DNA from: Cervus elaphus
Lineage: Eukaryota > Chordata > Mammalia > Artiodactyla > Cervidae
Reading direction: 5' to 3'
DNA: 64,000 nucleotides
Assembly (NCBI RefSeq): GCF_910594005.1
Contig: NC_057831.1
Span: 45,156,001 to 45,220,000 of the forward strand
Part shown: one piece after another, positions 43,085 to 55,008 of the stretch
Position numbering within the stretch: position 1 is the first letter of the stretch
Layout: each line of letters starts with the position of its first letter
The notes under the pieces: generated by a model
Seen by the model: the letters and a program-made list of their open reading frames with translations, nothing else
Database searches by the model: none
Told to the model about the DNA's origin: nothing
Made by a program: the position numbers and the translations under genes

Positions 43085-44240
43085 GTCCCTGATGCAGTTC
43101 TCAAAAAGTTGAAATTAGAATCACTATATGATCCAGTAATTCCACTTTGGGTATATAGCCAAAAGAGTTGTATTCATAGGCTCACTTCCCTGGTGGGTCA
43201 GAGAGTAAAGAACCCACCTGCCAATGCAGGAGATACAAAGAGACATGGGTTCAATCCCCGAGTCAGGGAGATTCTGGGAGGAGGAACTGGCAACCCAGTC
43301 CAGTATTCTTGCCTGGAGAATCCCCATGGATGAGGAGCCTGGCGGGCTACAGTCCAGGGAGTCACAAAGAGTCAGGCACAGCACAGCACATTCCTAGACT
43401 CCTGTTCACAGCAATGTCATTCACAGTGACCACAAGCTGGAAGCAGGCCTAGTGTCCACGGATGGATGGATGGATAAAAATCAGGCACTGTTGCTAGTTC
43501 TCTGCTTTCCAGATGTGAAAACGGAGTCTTAACCTGTTACAATATAGCCCAAATCCAGAACATCTGACAATACCAAATGCCGGCAAGGCCGTGGAACAGC
43601 AGGAATTCTCCTTTATTGCTGGTGGAAATGCAAAATGGTACAATTCCTTTGGATGATAGTTTGGCAGTTTATTACAAAACTAAGCATACTCTTACTTTAT
43701 AATCCAGTGATCGTACTCCTTGGTGTTTATTCAAATGAGTTGAAGGCTTATGTCCAAGCAAAAACTTGGCTATGGATGCTTATAGCAGCTTTATTCATAA
43801 TTGCTGAAACTTGGAAGCAACCAAGATGTCCTTCAGTAAGTGAATGGATAGATAAGCTATGGTACATTCAGACAGTGGACTATTACTCACAGCAATTTTA
43901 TCCAAAAGATATGAGCTATCAAGCCATGAAAAGACATGGAGAAAACTTTAGCGTTTATTGTGAAGTGAAAGAAGCCAATCTGAAAAGGTAACACACCATA
44001 TGACTCCAACCATATGACATTTTGGAAGAGGTAAAACTGTGGAGACAGTAAAAAGATTAGTGGTTTCCAGGGGTGGGGCAGTGGGATGCAGTGAGAGGAT
44101 TCTCAGAGCACTGAAATTATTCTGCATGGTACTGTAATGACGAATACACATCATTGTACCTTTGTCCAAACCATGGAATGTGCCACACCAACAGTGAACC
44201 CTTAGGTAACCAATGGACTGTGGGTGGTTATGATGCGTCA
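43085..44240 (+). mobile_element. Old L1M ORF2 C-terminus and 3' UTR, split by Bov-tA
   Basis: 43085-43179 encodes a decayed LKKLKLE...YDPVIPL region. After the SINE, 43395-43480 continues it. 43545-44240 gives a second overlapping L1M stretch (atctgacaataccaaatgcc, then a frame around WLWMLIAALFIIAETWKQPR at 43635-43991). Stops confirm it is dead. Confidence 0.75.
43180..43392 (+). mobile_element. Bov-tA SINE
   Basis: gctcacttccctggtgggtc head, cttgcctggagaatccccat body, tail agagtcaggcacagcacagc. Flanks attcatagg and attcctaga. Confidence 0.93.
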
Positions 44241-44329
44241 GTGTAGTTTCATCCTTAGCTTAAAAAAAAAACCAAAAAACACCATTTCTGGTGATTGATG
44301 CTAATAATGGGAGAGGCTAAACATGTGTA

Positions 44330-44545
44330 GGAAGCTTCCCAGGAGGTGCTAGTGGTAAAGACCCTGCCTGCCAATGCAGGAGAGACGTAAGAGACCTGGG
44401 TTTGATCCCTGGGTTGGGAAGATACCTTGGAGGAGGGCATGGCTACCCATTCCATTATTCTTGCCTGGAGAATCCCATGGACAGAGGAGCCTGGTGGGTT
44501 ATAGTTTAAAGGGTTGCAAAGAGTCTGACTTGACTTAGCACACGT
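44330..44545 (+). mobile_element. Bov-tA SINE
   Basis: gcttcccaggaggtgctagt head, cttgcctggagaatcccatg body, tail gtctgacttgacttagcaca. Confidence 0.93.
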
Positions 44546-45184
44546 ATCTGTGTAGGGGACGGAAATATGTAAAAAATTTCTGTTCTTTTCTCTCAGTTTT
44601 GTTGTAAAGCAAAAACTTGTCTAAAAAATTCTTTAAAAATTGAAACTGAGTCTTAAAAGAGTGTGTTTCTACTTGAGCCACACAGAGAGAAAGTAGTCTG
44701 GTTTCAAATTGAAGGCTGGTTGCCTGACTTTGGAATCAAGTTTTTAAATTCTTAATTGCTTTGCTTCATGCCTTTTCAAGTAAATGAAATATTTATATTC
44801 ATTATCTTGATAGACAGATAGATATGTATAGATAGACAACTATATATATACATATGTATTCTTTTTCGGGGAAGAAAACAAAGGGACTGGGCAGTTGCTG
44901 AGACCTCTGTTCACTCTGGAAACAGGTCACTTTCCTCTTTGGGTCTTAGAATTTCCATCTATAAGATGCCAAGAATAGATTCAACATCCTGCCGTATTCT
45001 AGTTGCTCTCACTACCTCATCTCTTCTGAGAAGTCCCCCTTGGCACCCTTTGCAACAGCCTTCAGTAGCAACATCAAGAGACATTTATTATGAATTTAGA
45101 GGGCTATGGCAGGTCCTAGGCTGGCTGGTGATTATAGTAAATAGGGAGATGATGAACCCCAGCTTTGAAGAGGGAAGATGATGC
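44546..45184. other. No recognised gene; small GATA/TATA microsatellite
   Basis: gatagacagatagatatgta, then tatatatacatatgtat at 44810-44860. Otherwise unassigned. Confidence 0.55.
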
Positions 45185-45370
45185 AAGCGAGAGTCCCGGA
45201 TTTGGAACTGCCATATACCTGTGTGAACTTGGGCAAGTCATTTCACCTTGATTCACCTCCGTCTCTTTAGTGTAGGAAAGGTACTCGATGCTTAGCTTGC
45301 CAGGTTGTGGGGACCCATGAGATCGTTATGTTGAAGCACTTTAAGACTATAAAATACTATATAGATATAA
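45185..45370 (+). mobile_element. MIR SINE
   Basis: tgtgaacttgggcaagtcat, then ttcaccttgattcacctccg and gaagcactttaagactataa. Confidence 0.75.
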
Positions 45371-45519
45371 GCTACGCTTAATCATGTACATTTTTTCCCC
45401 ATAAGGCAGAAAGATTGACTGGGTCTGCCCTGACAAAGTTTGGAAAGCCACATAGCAACTTGTAAATTTCTTATGACTCTGATTTGGTCTCAGCAAAATA
45501 ATTAGTACTCATGTTACAG

Positions 45520-45912
45520 ATTTACAGGCCTCCCAACTCTTGCTTGAACCAACCCAGGGCCTTTGCACAGCTGCTTCAACACTTTTCCCCAAATACATCT
45601 ATAATACACACATGTATACATCAAATATCCTCTTGCTTCATTGAGTTTCTGCTCAAAGCTCTTGTTCAAGAAGATTTCTCTGACTACTCCATTTAAAATA
45701 CACCTAACCACCTCACCCTACCACCTTCCCATCACTTTCACTCCTGTTTCATTTTACTTCATAGCATTTAGCTACACCTAACATATTATATATTGCTCAT
45801 TACTCCCCTGATCCTTCCTACTAGAATTTAAGCTCCTTTAGGGCAGGGACTTTGTTTGTTCTCAGTGCCTGGAATGGAGTTATCTCTCAGTAAATGTTTA
45901 TTGAATAAATGC
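45520..45912 (+). mobile_element. L2 LINE 3' end, well preserved
   Basis: cagggcctttgcacagctgc, then cttgttcaagaagatttctc, tttaagctcctttagggcag and cagtaaatgtttattgaata cover the last 400 bases of L2. Confidence 0.88.
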
Positions 45913-46284
45913 TTGAAAAAGACACTGACTTAATCCTTCAAAGTCATCCGAACAAACAGGCAGGGTCAGTTTTTCAGATGATGGGAGTCCTAAGGGATCT
46001 TCCCTCGTTCTAGCCCCTGTGCCTAGGTTTCTGGGATGGAAAGGCAACACTGTACTGCAGCTTTTTCTCAAAGAATGTGTACCCTCCACTAGTCTTGAAT
46101 GGCCCTGAGACAGCTTTCATTTCTGACCATCCAGCAGGCCATTCTAGCTAACTGCCCACTTAGAGATTAGTCATTTCCTTTCTTCCCATGACCCCTCTCA
46201 TATTTACCAGTTAATACAATATTTATTAATTTCCTACTGTGAATACAGAACTATTCCAATTGCTACAGATGATTTAAAGAAGTG
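45913..46284. other. No recognised feature
   Basis: Unassigned sequence upstream of the inverted-repeat block. Confidence 0.5.
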
Positions 46285-46373
46285 TGAGGTGACTCTTCTC
46301 CCAGGCACACCGCCTCTTATCTACTGAAGGGAGAAGAGTCACCTCAGTTCAGTAGATAAGAGGCAGTGTGGCT
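46285..46373. repeat. Interleaved inverted repeats (pseudoknot-like order)
   Basis: tgaggtgactcttctccc (46285-46302) is inverted at 46329-46346. gcctcttatctactgaa (46312-46328) is inverted at 46348-46364. The second pair extends imperfectly outward over 46303-46311 and 46365-46373. The order X, Y', X', Y is interleaved, not nested. Confidence 0.92.
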
Positions 46374-46600
46374 TAGTGATTATGGGTTGGGGGGATGTTG
46401 TTTACTGGTGACAGAAATTCTAGCTTTAAACCCTGGTTTTACTATTTACTGGCTGTGTGACTTGTACTAGTCACTTAGATTCCCTATACCTCAGTTTTTT
46501 TAATCTACAAAATGGAGTAATAATACCTATTCTTTAGGGCCATGAGTTTGTTAAGGATAAGCTCCCGGAATTGTGCCTGGCAGATGCTGCCACTTGATAA
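46374..46600 (+). mobile_element. MIR SINE
   Basis: The MIR start (gcagtgtggcttagtgatta) overlaps the end of the inverted-repeat block at about 46363. Then gctgtgtgacttgtactagt and gtgcctggcagatgctgcca. Confidence 0.8.
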
Positions 46601-46734
46601 GTTTTAGTTGTTTTTGTTGAAATGTATTGTGAAGACTGGAAGGGCATCCATGGAAAGTGAAATAACAATAACAGTGCATGGACTGATGACTCAGTACAAT
46701 GTTTATGCACACACGGACACAATGTATACCCTGG

Positions 46735-46870
46735 TATAATGGGTATAATGGAAAGAACACATGCTTTGGGGCCAGCCTGCCTGGCTGGGAATATCCACTT
46801 TGCTTTTGCCAGTTGTGAGGCAACCAGACCCTCCTAGGCCTCTAGTTTCTTCATTTATGAAGCAGGGATC
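46735..46870 (+). mobile_element. MIR SINE
   Basis: ggtataatggaaagaacaca, then ggccagcctgcctggctggg and tagtttcttcatttatgaag. Confidence 0.7.
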
Positions 46871-47240
46871 CAAATTTTTGCTTCACAGAATATGTGTAAA
46901 GACTTACAAAGATGCTGTTAGTTCCTGGCCCTATACCTCTACTGCTGTTCAGAAAATATTTCTGCAAAGGCAAAGGAGCATACTGATTGAGGTGGGGAGT
47001 AGATATGAAGTCAATATCTCCCTTGGCAAATCAGGAAGGCTCTTTACAACAAGAAGGCTTAGACTTTTTATTTTAAAAAAAAAAAACCTGCCAAAGAAAC
47101 TTTACTTTATTGAAACAGGAAAAAGACAGAGGATATGATTTATTTAAGAAATGTATTAAGTAGATTAATCATTAAAATAAATTGATTACTCATTAAATAA
47201 ATCATTAATCATTAAATACATTAATAATTTATTAAGGAAT
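46871..47240. other. No recognised gene; AT-rich attaa repeats
   Basis: 47140-47235 is built of variants of aatcattaaata. A 12-A run lies at about 47075-47086. Confidence 0.55.
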
Positions 47241-47242
47241 AG

Positions 47243-47452
47243 GCTTCCAAGGTAACACTAGTGGTAAAGAATCCGCCTGCCAATGCAGGAAATGCCAGAG
47301 ACATGGGTTTGATCCCTGAATCAGGAAGATCCCCTGGAGTAGGAAATGGCAACCTGCTCCAGCATTCTTGCCCGGAAAATTCCACAGACAGAGGAGCCTG
47401 GTGGGCTACACTTCTTGGGGTCACAAAGAGTCAGACACGGCTGAGCACACAC
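47243..47452 (+). mobile_element. Bov-tA SINE
   Basis: ggcttccaaggtaacactag head, cttgcccggaaaattccaca body, gtcagacacggctgagcaca tail. Flanks aaggaata and aaggaaca. Confidence 0.92.
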
Positions 47453-49859
47453 CCAAAAGGAACATACTAACTTTTGTATTATGAAGATCATTATCCTTCA
47501 AACTGATGTTGCAGAATTCCAGAAACCCAGTCACAGTGAGGGAGCAGGGGGCTCAAGGCAGAGGCTCTCTGCCATCCCCTTAAAGGGGTCATCCTACTTG
47601 CCTCCACTTGAATACTTGCAGGATGGCCAACTCACTGCCACATGTGGTTGGCAATTCTGTTTTTGATCATCTCTAAGACTTTCCTCAAACCTTCCCTTCA
47701 CCTGACTTCTACTAGTCTCTAGCAAAACACAGTTTCTTATTTTCTCTCCCTATGACTAGGCAGGGATTGTATTTTAATGCTAATCTATGGAGCAGAGTAC
47801 TTTACAATGTTTAATAATGGGCCAGTGTTAGGCAAATTAATACTAGTAACAGTTTAAGTTTAAAATATATTAAAAAATTACCCATTTGTGGTGGTTTAAT
47901 AGAATTACTTTTGTAATTCACAGCATGATCTGCAAGGTAGAATGGTGGGACTGAGGGTTAACACTGGCATTGACAACAAGGACAGTATATTTCTTAGTTA
48001 AAATATATTTCTTCATATTGCATCTTGCGCCCAATTCATTACATCATTATAGATCATCCACCAGGCTGTGGAAGGCACTAAATCCAACATAGTCCTGCTC
48101 AGCAGTTTCCTCCTTCGGCTCCGGTTATCATTGTTTGGAGCCCTATTCCCCAGATGTGAGTCCGAAGGAGCATGAATGATGCTTTTAACAAAGTCATGGA
48201 GCAGAGGAAGGCAACCTAAACTTCTGCTGGAAACTCCTGATCTGGGGCTGGGGACTAGGGTGAGCAGAGGGAGACACATGGGACGCAGATTCCAAGGAGT
48301 GCTCACTGGCGATTCATCACCCTAGTCCCAGGCTTGTCTTCATGGCCTCTTCTAGGTTCTGCGATTCGGTGCATACAAATGAGGTATGCGGTCTAAAAGT
48401 CACTGCCTCAGGAAGTTTTGCTTTCAAACAATGCTCTTCTGATTCCCATTTTAGAAACCCTTTCTTGAGAATTATTTCAGAGCCTGCAGTACACTTTTAA
48501 TTATAGTACATCCTTGGGGATGGCAAATCTTAATCTTTTGAAGGTGGATTTGATTTTTAGAAAGAGACACAAACCATTTGTGGTCAAATCTTGAGACTAA
48601 TATACAGAACACAAATCTTGTAAGGCTACTTGTGGTTAAAAATGGGTTTTTGATGTGTCTTGAAAATTGGCCTTGAAGGTAGTTGTTAAAGAGGAATTGC
48701 AGAATGTATTTTGAGTTGCAACAACACTTTTCAAAATTGGAACATAGTCTCAGAGGATAATAACTCCGAAGCCAACACTCATCCTATTATGAAAGCTTTG
48801 GAGTGTTTAAAAGTCACCCTTACTTCTTTCTAGTTGAACTTTGTATTATTAAATTGCAGTAAATAGAAACCATTTACCTTATCTCCAACCTAGAGATATT
48901 ACATAAGATTAATATATTACAAAATACAAGTGTATTTGCTTTATAATTCAAAGAGTTGACCCTGAAGAGAAATTGAGCGGAACCAAAAACATTTTAAGTC
49001 CTCTCTTTCAACTTCCCAAACATCTCCATTTCTCTTCAGGTTTGATTCAAATATTTAGTGTTGGGGAAAGAGTCTTTCTTGGGCAAGGAAAGCATCCTTC
49101 TTGGCAAATCATCTGAATCAAAGCATTTGCTAAGATATTCTGAAGGGTCTTGGAAACAGAAGGGAGAGAGTCCTTCCAGTATTTCTACTGCTGATCTGAA
49201 AAAAATCTTGGTCGGCAGAGAGATGAAGGAAGAACTGAAAGTCTTACCATCTGACCAGTAAGGGGTTCTAAGAACACAGACTTGTTGACTTCTCTTGTGG
49301 TCACGCAGCTTGGGCCAAAGTTTGAAAACTGGAACTCTGGAAGTCTGTTTCCTGATTCTGCATTGGGCTCTTAGTCTCTCCAGATGTCCAGGCACCCACA
49401 TTCCAGTCCTTGCCCCTCCAACTCTCTAGGGAGCTTTCATCCCTGGGGAACCAGCAGCCTCACGTGTCAATCATCAGAATTGAATTTTTTGGGCCCCCAT
49501 CCTATTGACCACTTCCTGGCATCTTGGCCTCCAGAGAGATGTAGCCTCTAGCTGTGTTTCCTTGCCATTCTGGTTTCCAGTAAACCATTTGGTTCAAGCC
49601 CTCAAAGAACTGAACACCCTCTTATTAGCCCGTGAATTATGTGGATTGGAGTCCTGAGCACCTGTTTACAATCCCCATAATTAATTGCTTGATAACAGTT
49701 ATTGCTAATTGTTTTATGGCTTTGCAACTGTCTGGTAGCTTAGAACTGGTTTGAAGCCAAGATCAATCATCTTCCTTCCAGATATTCTGAGAAAAGAAAT
49801 TATCCTTGAATAGATGGAGTGATAGAGGGGATATCCAAAGATTTATACTTCAGGACAAA
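47453..49859. other. Largest repeat-poor stretch; no recognised gene
   Basis: About 2.4 kb with no young repeat and no frame resembling a protein; a 121-codon minus frame (49036-49401) has no recognisable domain. 49620-49760 is rich in homeobox- and GATA-type words (cataattaattgcttgataa at 49675-49694). Confidence 0.5.
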
Positions 49860-50055
49860 TACCCTTTGAGCACCCACTATGGGCCAGGTACTGTTGAGTG
49901 ATTTTTCTTATTTTTTTTGATCCAATGCTGTAAGAGTTTAGGGTTATGATCTCCTTTTTAACAGATAAGAAAGCAGAGACTCAGAGAGGTTATGACATTT
50001 CTGCACCATCACAAAACTAGTGAGTAGCATTGCCATGATTTTAACCCAGAGCCCA
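49860..50055 (-). mobile_element. MIR SINE
   Basis: agcacccactatgggccagg, then aagcagagactcagagaggt and cacaaaactagtgagtagca. Confidence 0.8.
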
Positions 50056-50449
50056 GCTGGGGTGGGGGATTGTGGCAAGGAGGGAGAGAGGAAGAAGTGT
50101 TGGATGATGGAAGGTGACAGAAAGCAGAAATGAAGATGTTCTGTGGAAGTAAGAAGTGTCCTGGGAAAAATGATGCTTTGAGAGAGCAGGCAAGGGAAGA
50201 GACGGGCAGGGAAGGAAAAGTAAGTCCAAACAAACCCTGATTTGCTCATTGTTTTGTTCAGTAAACATTTGCAGTTTAAGCTGTTAAAGTTTGTTCAGAA
50301 CCTTATCGGCACAAAGGTAGAGCTATCGATGCAGAGGCAGAAAGCTATCTAGTTTTCAGGTCTTCATTAAAACCTGCTTACAAGGTGTGTGTCTAGGACT
50401 CCCAGCTGGGCTGAGATAAGGGCTCCACCGAGGAAATGAAATAGATATA
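50056..50449. other. No recognised gene; purine-rich
   Basis: 50060-50225 is strongly AG-biased on the + strand, which produces three overlapping minus-strand open frames rich in S, P and L. They look compositional. Confidence 0.5.
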
Positions 50450-50620
50450 GCACCTGACTTCTAGACCTTGACCTGGGAGCAGATTAGCAGGATCCATATC
50501 TCCACTTCCCCACTTCTTACCTGGGTGACCTTGGGCAAGTTACTTTCTCTCTCTGAACCTCAGTTTCCTCACCTGTAAAGGGGGATGATGATGAAAGTAC
50601 TCACCTGGACATGGCGAACA
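50450..50620 (+). mobile_element. MIR SINE
   Basis: gtgaccttgggcaagttact, then ctctgaacctcagtttcctc and acctgtaaagggggatgatg. One of the best-kept MIRs here. Confidence 0.88.
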
Positions 50621-51329
50621 CTTGTTTTCTAGGTGTGCGTTGTATTCAATGGCCTATAGGCTAGGGTGGCTCCTGGGCCATCTTCCCCTCACTAACCTAC
50701 AGTAGGGATGTTAGACTTTTATAATAGAGATTCAGCTCATGTCACGCTTCACATCATGGCAGGAAGTAAAGGGGAAGTGGTTTTCCCTAGGGTAGGGCTG
50801 AACAGAGTCAAAGCTGAATTCTCTCCCACGTACATCCTGGGTACATGAAGTCCAGATCTTGTGTCTCCATTCTGGGCTGAGGAGATGTGTGGAATCAAAC
50901 CCTAGACATACTGCAGTGGAAGGAAGGTCCTTGGAAAAATGTACCACCCTCCCTCTCCCAGGGGAGGGTGCCCACAGCCCCTCAAGCAAGCCGTGCCCCT
51001 GGTGTGCCCTCCAATGCCGGCAGATGACGAGCCCAAGTCCATGGGCTGCACCCAGCTCCCTGCTGCAGGGGCTGGCCCGCCGGGGCACATGGGTGGGACT
51101 GCCTTGGTGTTTGCACTAGTTTCAGACTGAAAGATCCTCTGGGTCTAGGATGGAAATTTAGGTCAGCCCCGAGGTAGACCCAGACTGTGCCCTTCCCCTA
51201 GAGTCAAAGCTTGTATGGACGAGCAGGAACTCAGGAGTGGGACATCCTTCTCACTGGGGCATCCTTGTGTGGGAAACTTGGGTCTCAGCTTAATCGGATT
51301 GCTCAAGGGACCCTGGTGTGGCCTGGGCT
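50621..51329. other. No recognised feature
   Basis: GC-richer (50930-51100), with open frames on both strands (up to 118 codons) that overlap each other and match nothing I know. Confidence 0.5.
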
Positions 51330-51680
51330 TTCTTTGCAGGTGTAACTTCCTCTGCTTTGAACACCCTTCTGTCGCCACTTTGAGTAACACCAACTCCCTG
51401 TTCAAGTGTCAGCTTTGGTATCACTTTCTCTAGGAAGCCCTCCATGTTTTCTCCAAGATGGGTGTTTGTTTCACCTGCCCTGTGATTTCCTCCATCCACA
51501 ATTAGAGCACATGTACATTGTAATGTACTTGCTTGTTTAATGGTTTGTTTCTCCTTCCAGACTGTAACCCTTCAGGGCAGGGATTAAGTCTGTCTTTTTC
51601 ACTGCTGTAGCCCTAGTGCCTAGGGTGGTGAGCTCATAGGAGGTACCCGGTGAATGTTTGTTGAATATGTGAATCAGTGA
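51330..51680 (+). mobile_element. L2 LINE 3' end
   Basis: ctctaggaagccctccatgt, then gtaacccttcagggcaggga and ggtgaatgtttgttgaatat. Confidence 0.85.
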
Positions 51681-53224
51681 TGACCTGGGGCAGAACGAGT
51701 CTCTGAGTCTGAAGCAATAGAGATGGCCTAGAACAGTGTAGAACTTTGGGGAGAAGAAAGACAAAAGGAGAGGGCCCCTAGGCACCCTGTTTCTGCCCCC
51801 TTCACCTGGTGTTGGTTTGCAAGCAGACAGAAGTTCAAGAGCAATGGCCTATTTGGATAGTTTCTTATTTGAGGTTCCCAAGCCTTGGCCAATGTGAGTC
51901 AGCTTTATCAAGGTTTGAGTTGAGCATGTTTGGCTACAAGGAAAAAAGGATCCCCTGGAATACCCCCCAGAAAACAAAAAGAGCTGGGCTCAGGCCTGTC
52001 TGTGTAGTGATGATGAGGACAGAATCTCCTGGAAAGATGAGAAGTGGGGCTACAATAGGATCCAGGTTCCTGAGAATGGACCTGTCAGGCACCTGTATCC
52101 AAGATGGTGCCAGGGACCTCTGGCATGTAGACATTCAAGGATCTGCACTTTGGGATTGACCCATCAATGTGGTGGGTCTCTTCTTCTGTGTCTATTCCTC
52201 TCTGTCTCCTTGTGTCTGGTGGAGAAATCCACCCCCAGGAGAGGCTGGCATTGGCCCAGATCATCATGTCATGCCAGGCACAGACATAGGCTTAGGTCAG
52301 CCAGCAGATTGACTGCTCTGGGGGTGGGATCCTTTCCCAGCCCAATGAGTTATGGTTGGTGAAGGAGAAGGCAGAAGGAAGCAGGCTCCTAGGACACTTC
52401 CTAGAGAAGCAGGACACAAGCAGGAGCTGCAAGTGGGTGGGCCTGAGAAACACGCCTGGAACAGCCTGTTAGAACAAACTTCTGTTCATCTCCCTGCTCC
52501 ACGGCTTCTCTCAGAGGTTAAAGCTGCAACACGAATTTCACTGACACGAGTCCTCAGGCCCACATCATAAACATCAGAACATAATATTTATTGCCCTCCT
52601 ACAGACTGGGTGTCAAGATGAAAAAGAAATAATAATTCTAAATCTTATGCAAGGGCTTTGGAGATCAATGAGGTAATTTATATGAAATAGTTTGGGCTCC
52701 CTGGGAAACAAAGTGTGGCATAAATTTAGATGTTTTCACTGGATGGACCCCATGCCAATAACTCACCCCAGATAATGAAAAATTCATTTGGCTTGTGTAG
52801 ACTGTGCAGGTGACTATCTGAGTTTAGAATGGAATATTTTGACCAAACGCAGACTGGGACTTAACCATGATGCAGATACTATCTTGTCTCTTTCATCACA
52901 GGGTAGGGTGTAGATGGATGGCAGACACCCATGTTTGGGATGTGTAATACAATAGTTTCTGGGAATAATGCATCACTCCATCAAACTCAAGCCATATTTT
53001 GGTGGCTTCTAACTCAACTCTAGACCCCAAGTTTCTGTTTCTCTTGTGAATTTGAATAGCTAACTTGACTTACTTGAAACTTATGTGAAAATGCTCTGTG
53101 TGTGTGCCTTGTAAACTCTTCAGTTCTATATAAATAATAACTTCTGGATCATCGGTCCACTTATGGAAAAGGAATGACCATGCTGAACATTTCCTTTTTG
53201 CCAGGAACTAAAACTCTTCAAAAG
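51681..53224. other. No recognised gene
   Basis: About 1.5 kb. A decayed MIR may lie at 52570-52720 (ttattgccctcctacagact, then gagatcaatgaggtaattta). A 116-codon + frame at 51809-52159 has no recognisable domain. Confidence 0.45.
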
Positions 53225-54705
53225 AGTTGTTTATGCCCACACTCTCTTACCAGCTTTTTTGAACCCCTTCCAATTAGGCTTTTGCCCTCATCACTCTAGT
53301 GAAAAGGCTCTTGTTGAGGCCTTTGATGACTGATGTGTTCCTATAGCTGATGGCTAATTCTTCACCTGACTCAACTTGTCGGTGGCATTTGATACCATTT
53401 ATCACTCTGAGCCCTGGAAATACTTTGTCCATTTGGCTTCCAGAGCTTTCTGTCTTCAGTTCACACTGTACTTCTGGGGCATCATTTGCCTTGATCAGGG
53501 TTTGGCAAACTATAGCCTTCAGGCCAAATCCAGCACTCTGCTGTGCTCCCATAAATAAAGATTTATGAGTACAAAGCCATGGCCATTCATTTACGTATCG
53601 TCTGTGGCTGCTTTCATGCTATAGTAGCAGGACTGAGTGGTGGCAACAGAGACCAGTTGGCCCACAAAGCCAAAACTACTTACGATGAGGCTCTTCATGA
53701 AGAAAACTTACTGACCGCTGGCATAGACTCCTTCGGGACCCTGGTTTTCCTTCTCCCACACCAGCCACTCCTAGTCTTCTTTGCTTCTTCCCTTTATCTC
53801 CTTGACCTCTAACCCCTGGAGTCCTTGGACTCTTCTCTCCTCCATCTGTTCTTAGTCCCTGACTAAGCATATCCTAACCCATAGCATTAAAACTTGCCTT
53901 GAACGCCACACACATATATCCAACTGGTGACCCAGCATCCCCTACTTGGTTATCCAGTAGACTTCTCAAACTTCAATATGTCCCAAATGGATCTGATTTC
54001 TTCTCTGCAAACCCACCCTTCCTGGTTTTCCTCATTTCAGTAAGTTGCACCTCCTTGCTTCTAACTACTCAGCCCAAGTACCTGAAACAATCATCATCTC
54101 TTGTCTAGACTATTTCAGTTGCCTTTAACTGATCTCCTCCTTTTCACTTTTACCCCCTCCTGCCACATCTTCTTACAGCAATGTGATCCTTTCTAAATAT
54201 AAGCCAGTTTCATCCTTCTGTTGGCTTCCCAGCTCACCCAGGCTAAACTCCAGATCATCTTTCCTGCCTCCTCCTACTCAGACACCTTCTGATTTTATCT
54301 CCTTCTTTACCCCACCTGGCTCCATCTCCTTTAGTTAGGTCCATCTCCTTGTTGCTTGAACACAGTAAGCAGTCTTCTGTCTCAGAAGCTCTGCTCTGCT
54401 CTTCTTTCTGCCAGGAACCCTCTTCCCCAATATTTGCATGACTCACAGCCTCATGTCTCTTTTATCGTGAGCCTTTTCTAATGGCCCTAAATCAAATAGC
54501 CTCCTTCTCACTCAACCTCATTGCCCTCTTATCACCATCTGATATACTCTGCCTTTTTTTGGATTACATGTTTCTTGTTCATCTTGCCCCTCATGGTTAT
54601 AAACTTCGTGAAGGCAGACCTTTGTTTTATTCATTCTGTATCCCCATTGCCTTGAATAGAGGGCTTGGCACGTTATAGGTGCTCAGTAAATATTTGTCTT
54701 TATTC
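53225..54705 (+). mobile_element. Long L2 LINE copy split by a hAT element
   Basis: 53265-53490 derives from the L2 reverse transcriptase (a degraded AFDTIYH motif is encoded near 53386-53406). 53721-54705 runs through the L2 3' UTR to gtgctcagtaaatatttgtc. About 1.25 kb of L2 remains. It is out of frame and dead. Confidence 0.82.
53496..53720. mobile_element. Non-autonomous hAT DNA transposon
   Basis: Starts cagggtttggcaaactatag, ends cttactgaccgctg (degraded inverted repeat). Interior ataaagatttatgagtacaa, then cgtctgtggctgctttcatg. Inserted in L2. Confidence 0.75.
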
Positions 54706-54724
54706 CTTCCAACTCTGTGAACTC

Positions 54725-54845
54725 TATTTTACAGCTCAGAACATTGAGCCTTGGAGAGATTAAGATGCTCGTACAGGTCAATGAGGGTAATAGTCAGGCA
54801 GAGCTGGAATTTGTACCTGGAGCTATCTGACTGCAAAATCAGCAT
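54725..54845 (-). mobile_element. MIR SINE
   Basis: ctattttacagctcagaaca, then ggcagagctggaatttgtac. Confidence 0.75.
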
Positions 54846-54958
54846 GCTTTCAGCAACGGTGTGCTGTGCTGTCTCTGATAGCAGCTCTGAGGGCCGTTTG
54901 TGAAAAGACAATTTTTCCTAGGACATAAAGAATTTCAGGAAATATTGATGACTCATTG

Positions 54959-55008
54959 TGAGTTTATGTCTTTCTTTTTTTTTTTTTTTTTGAGTTTATG
55001 TCTTTCTT
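54959..55008 (-). repeat. 18-bp direct repeat flanking a bare T-tract
   Basis: tgagtttatgtctttctt at 54959-54976 and 54991-55008 with only T14 between. It looks like a target duplication around an inserted poly(A) tail with no body. Confidence 0.85.
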
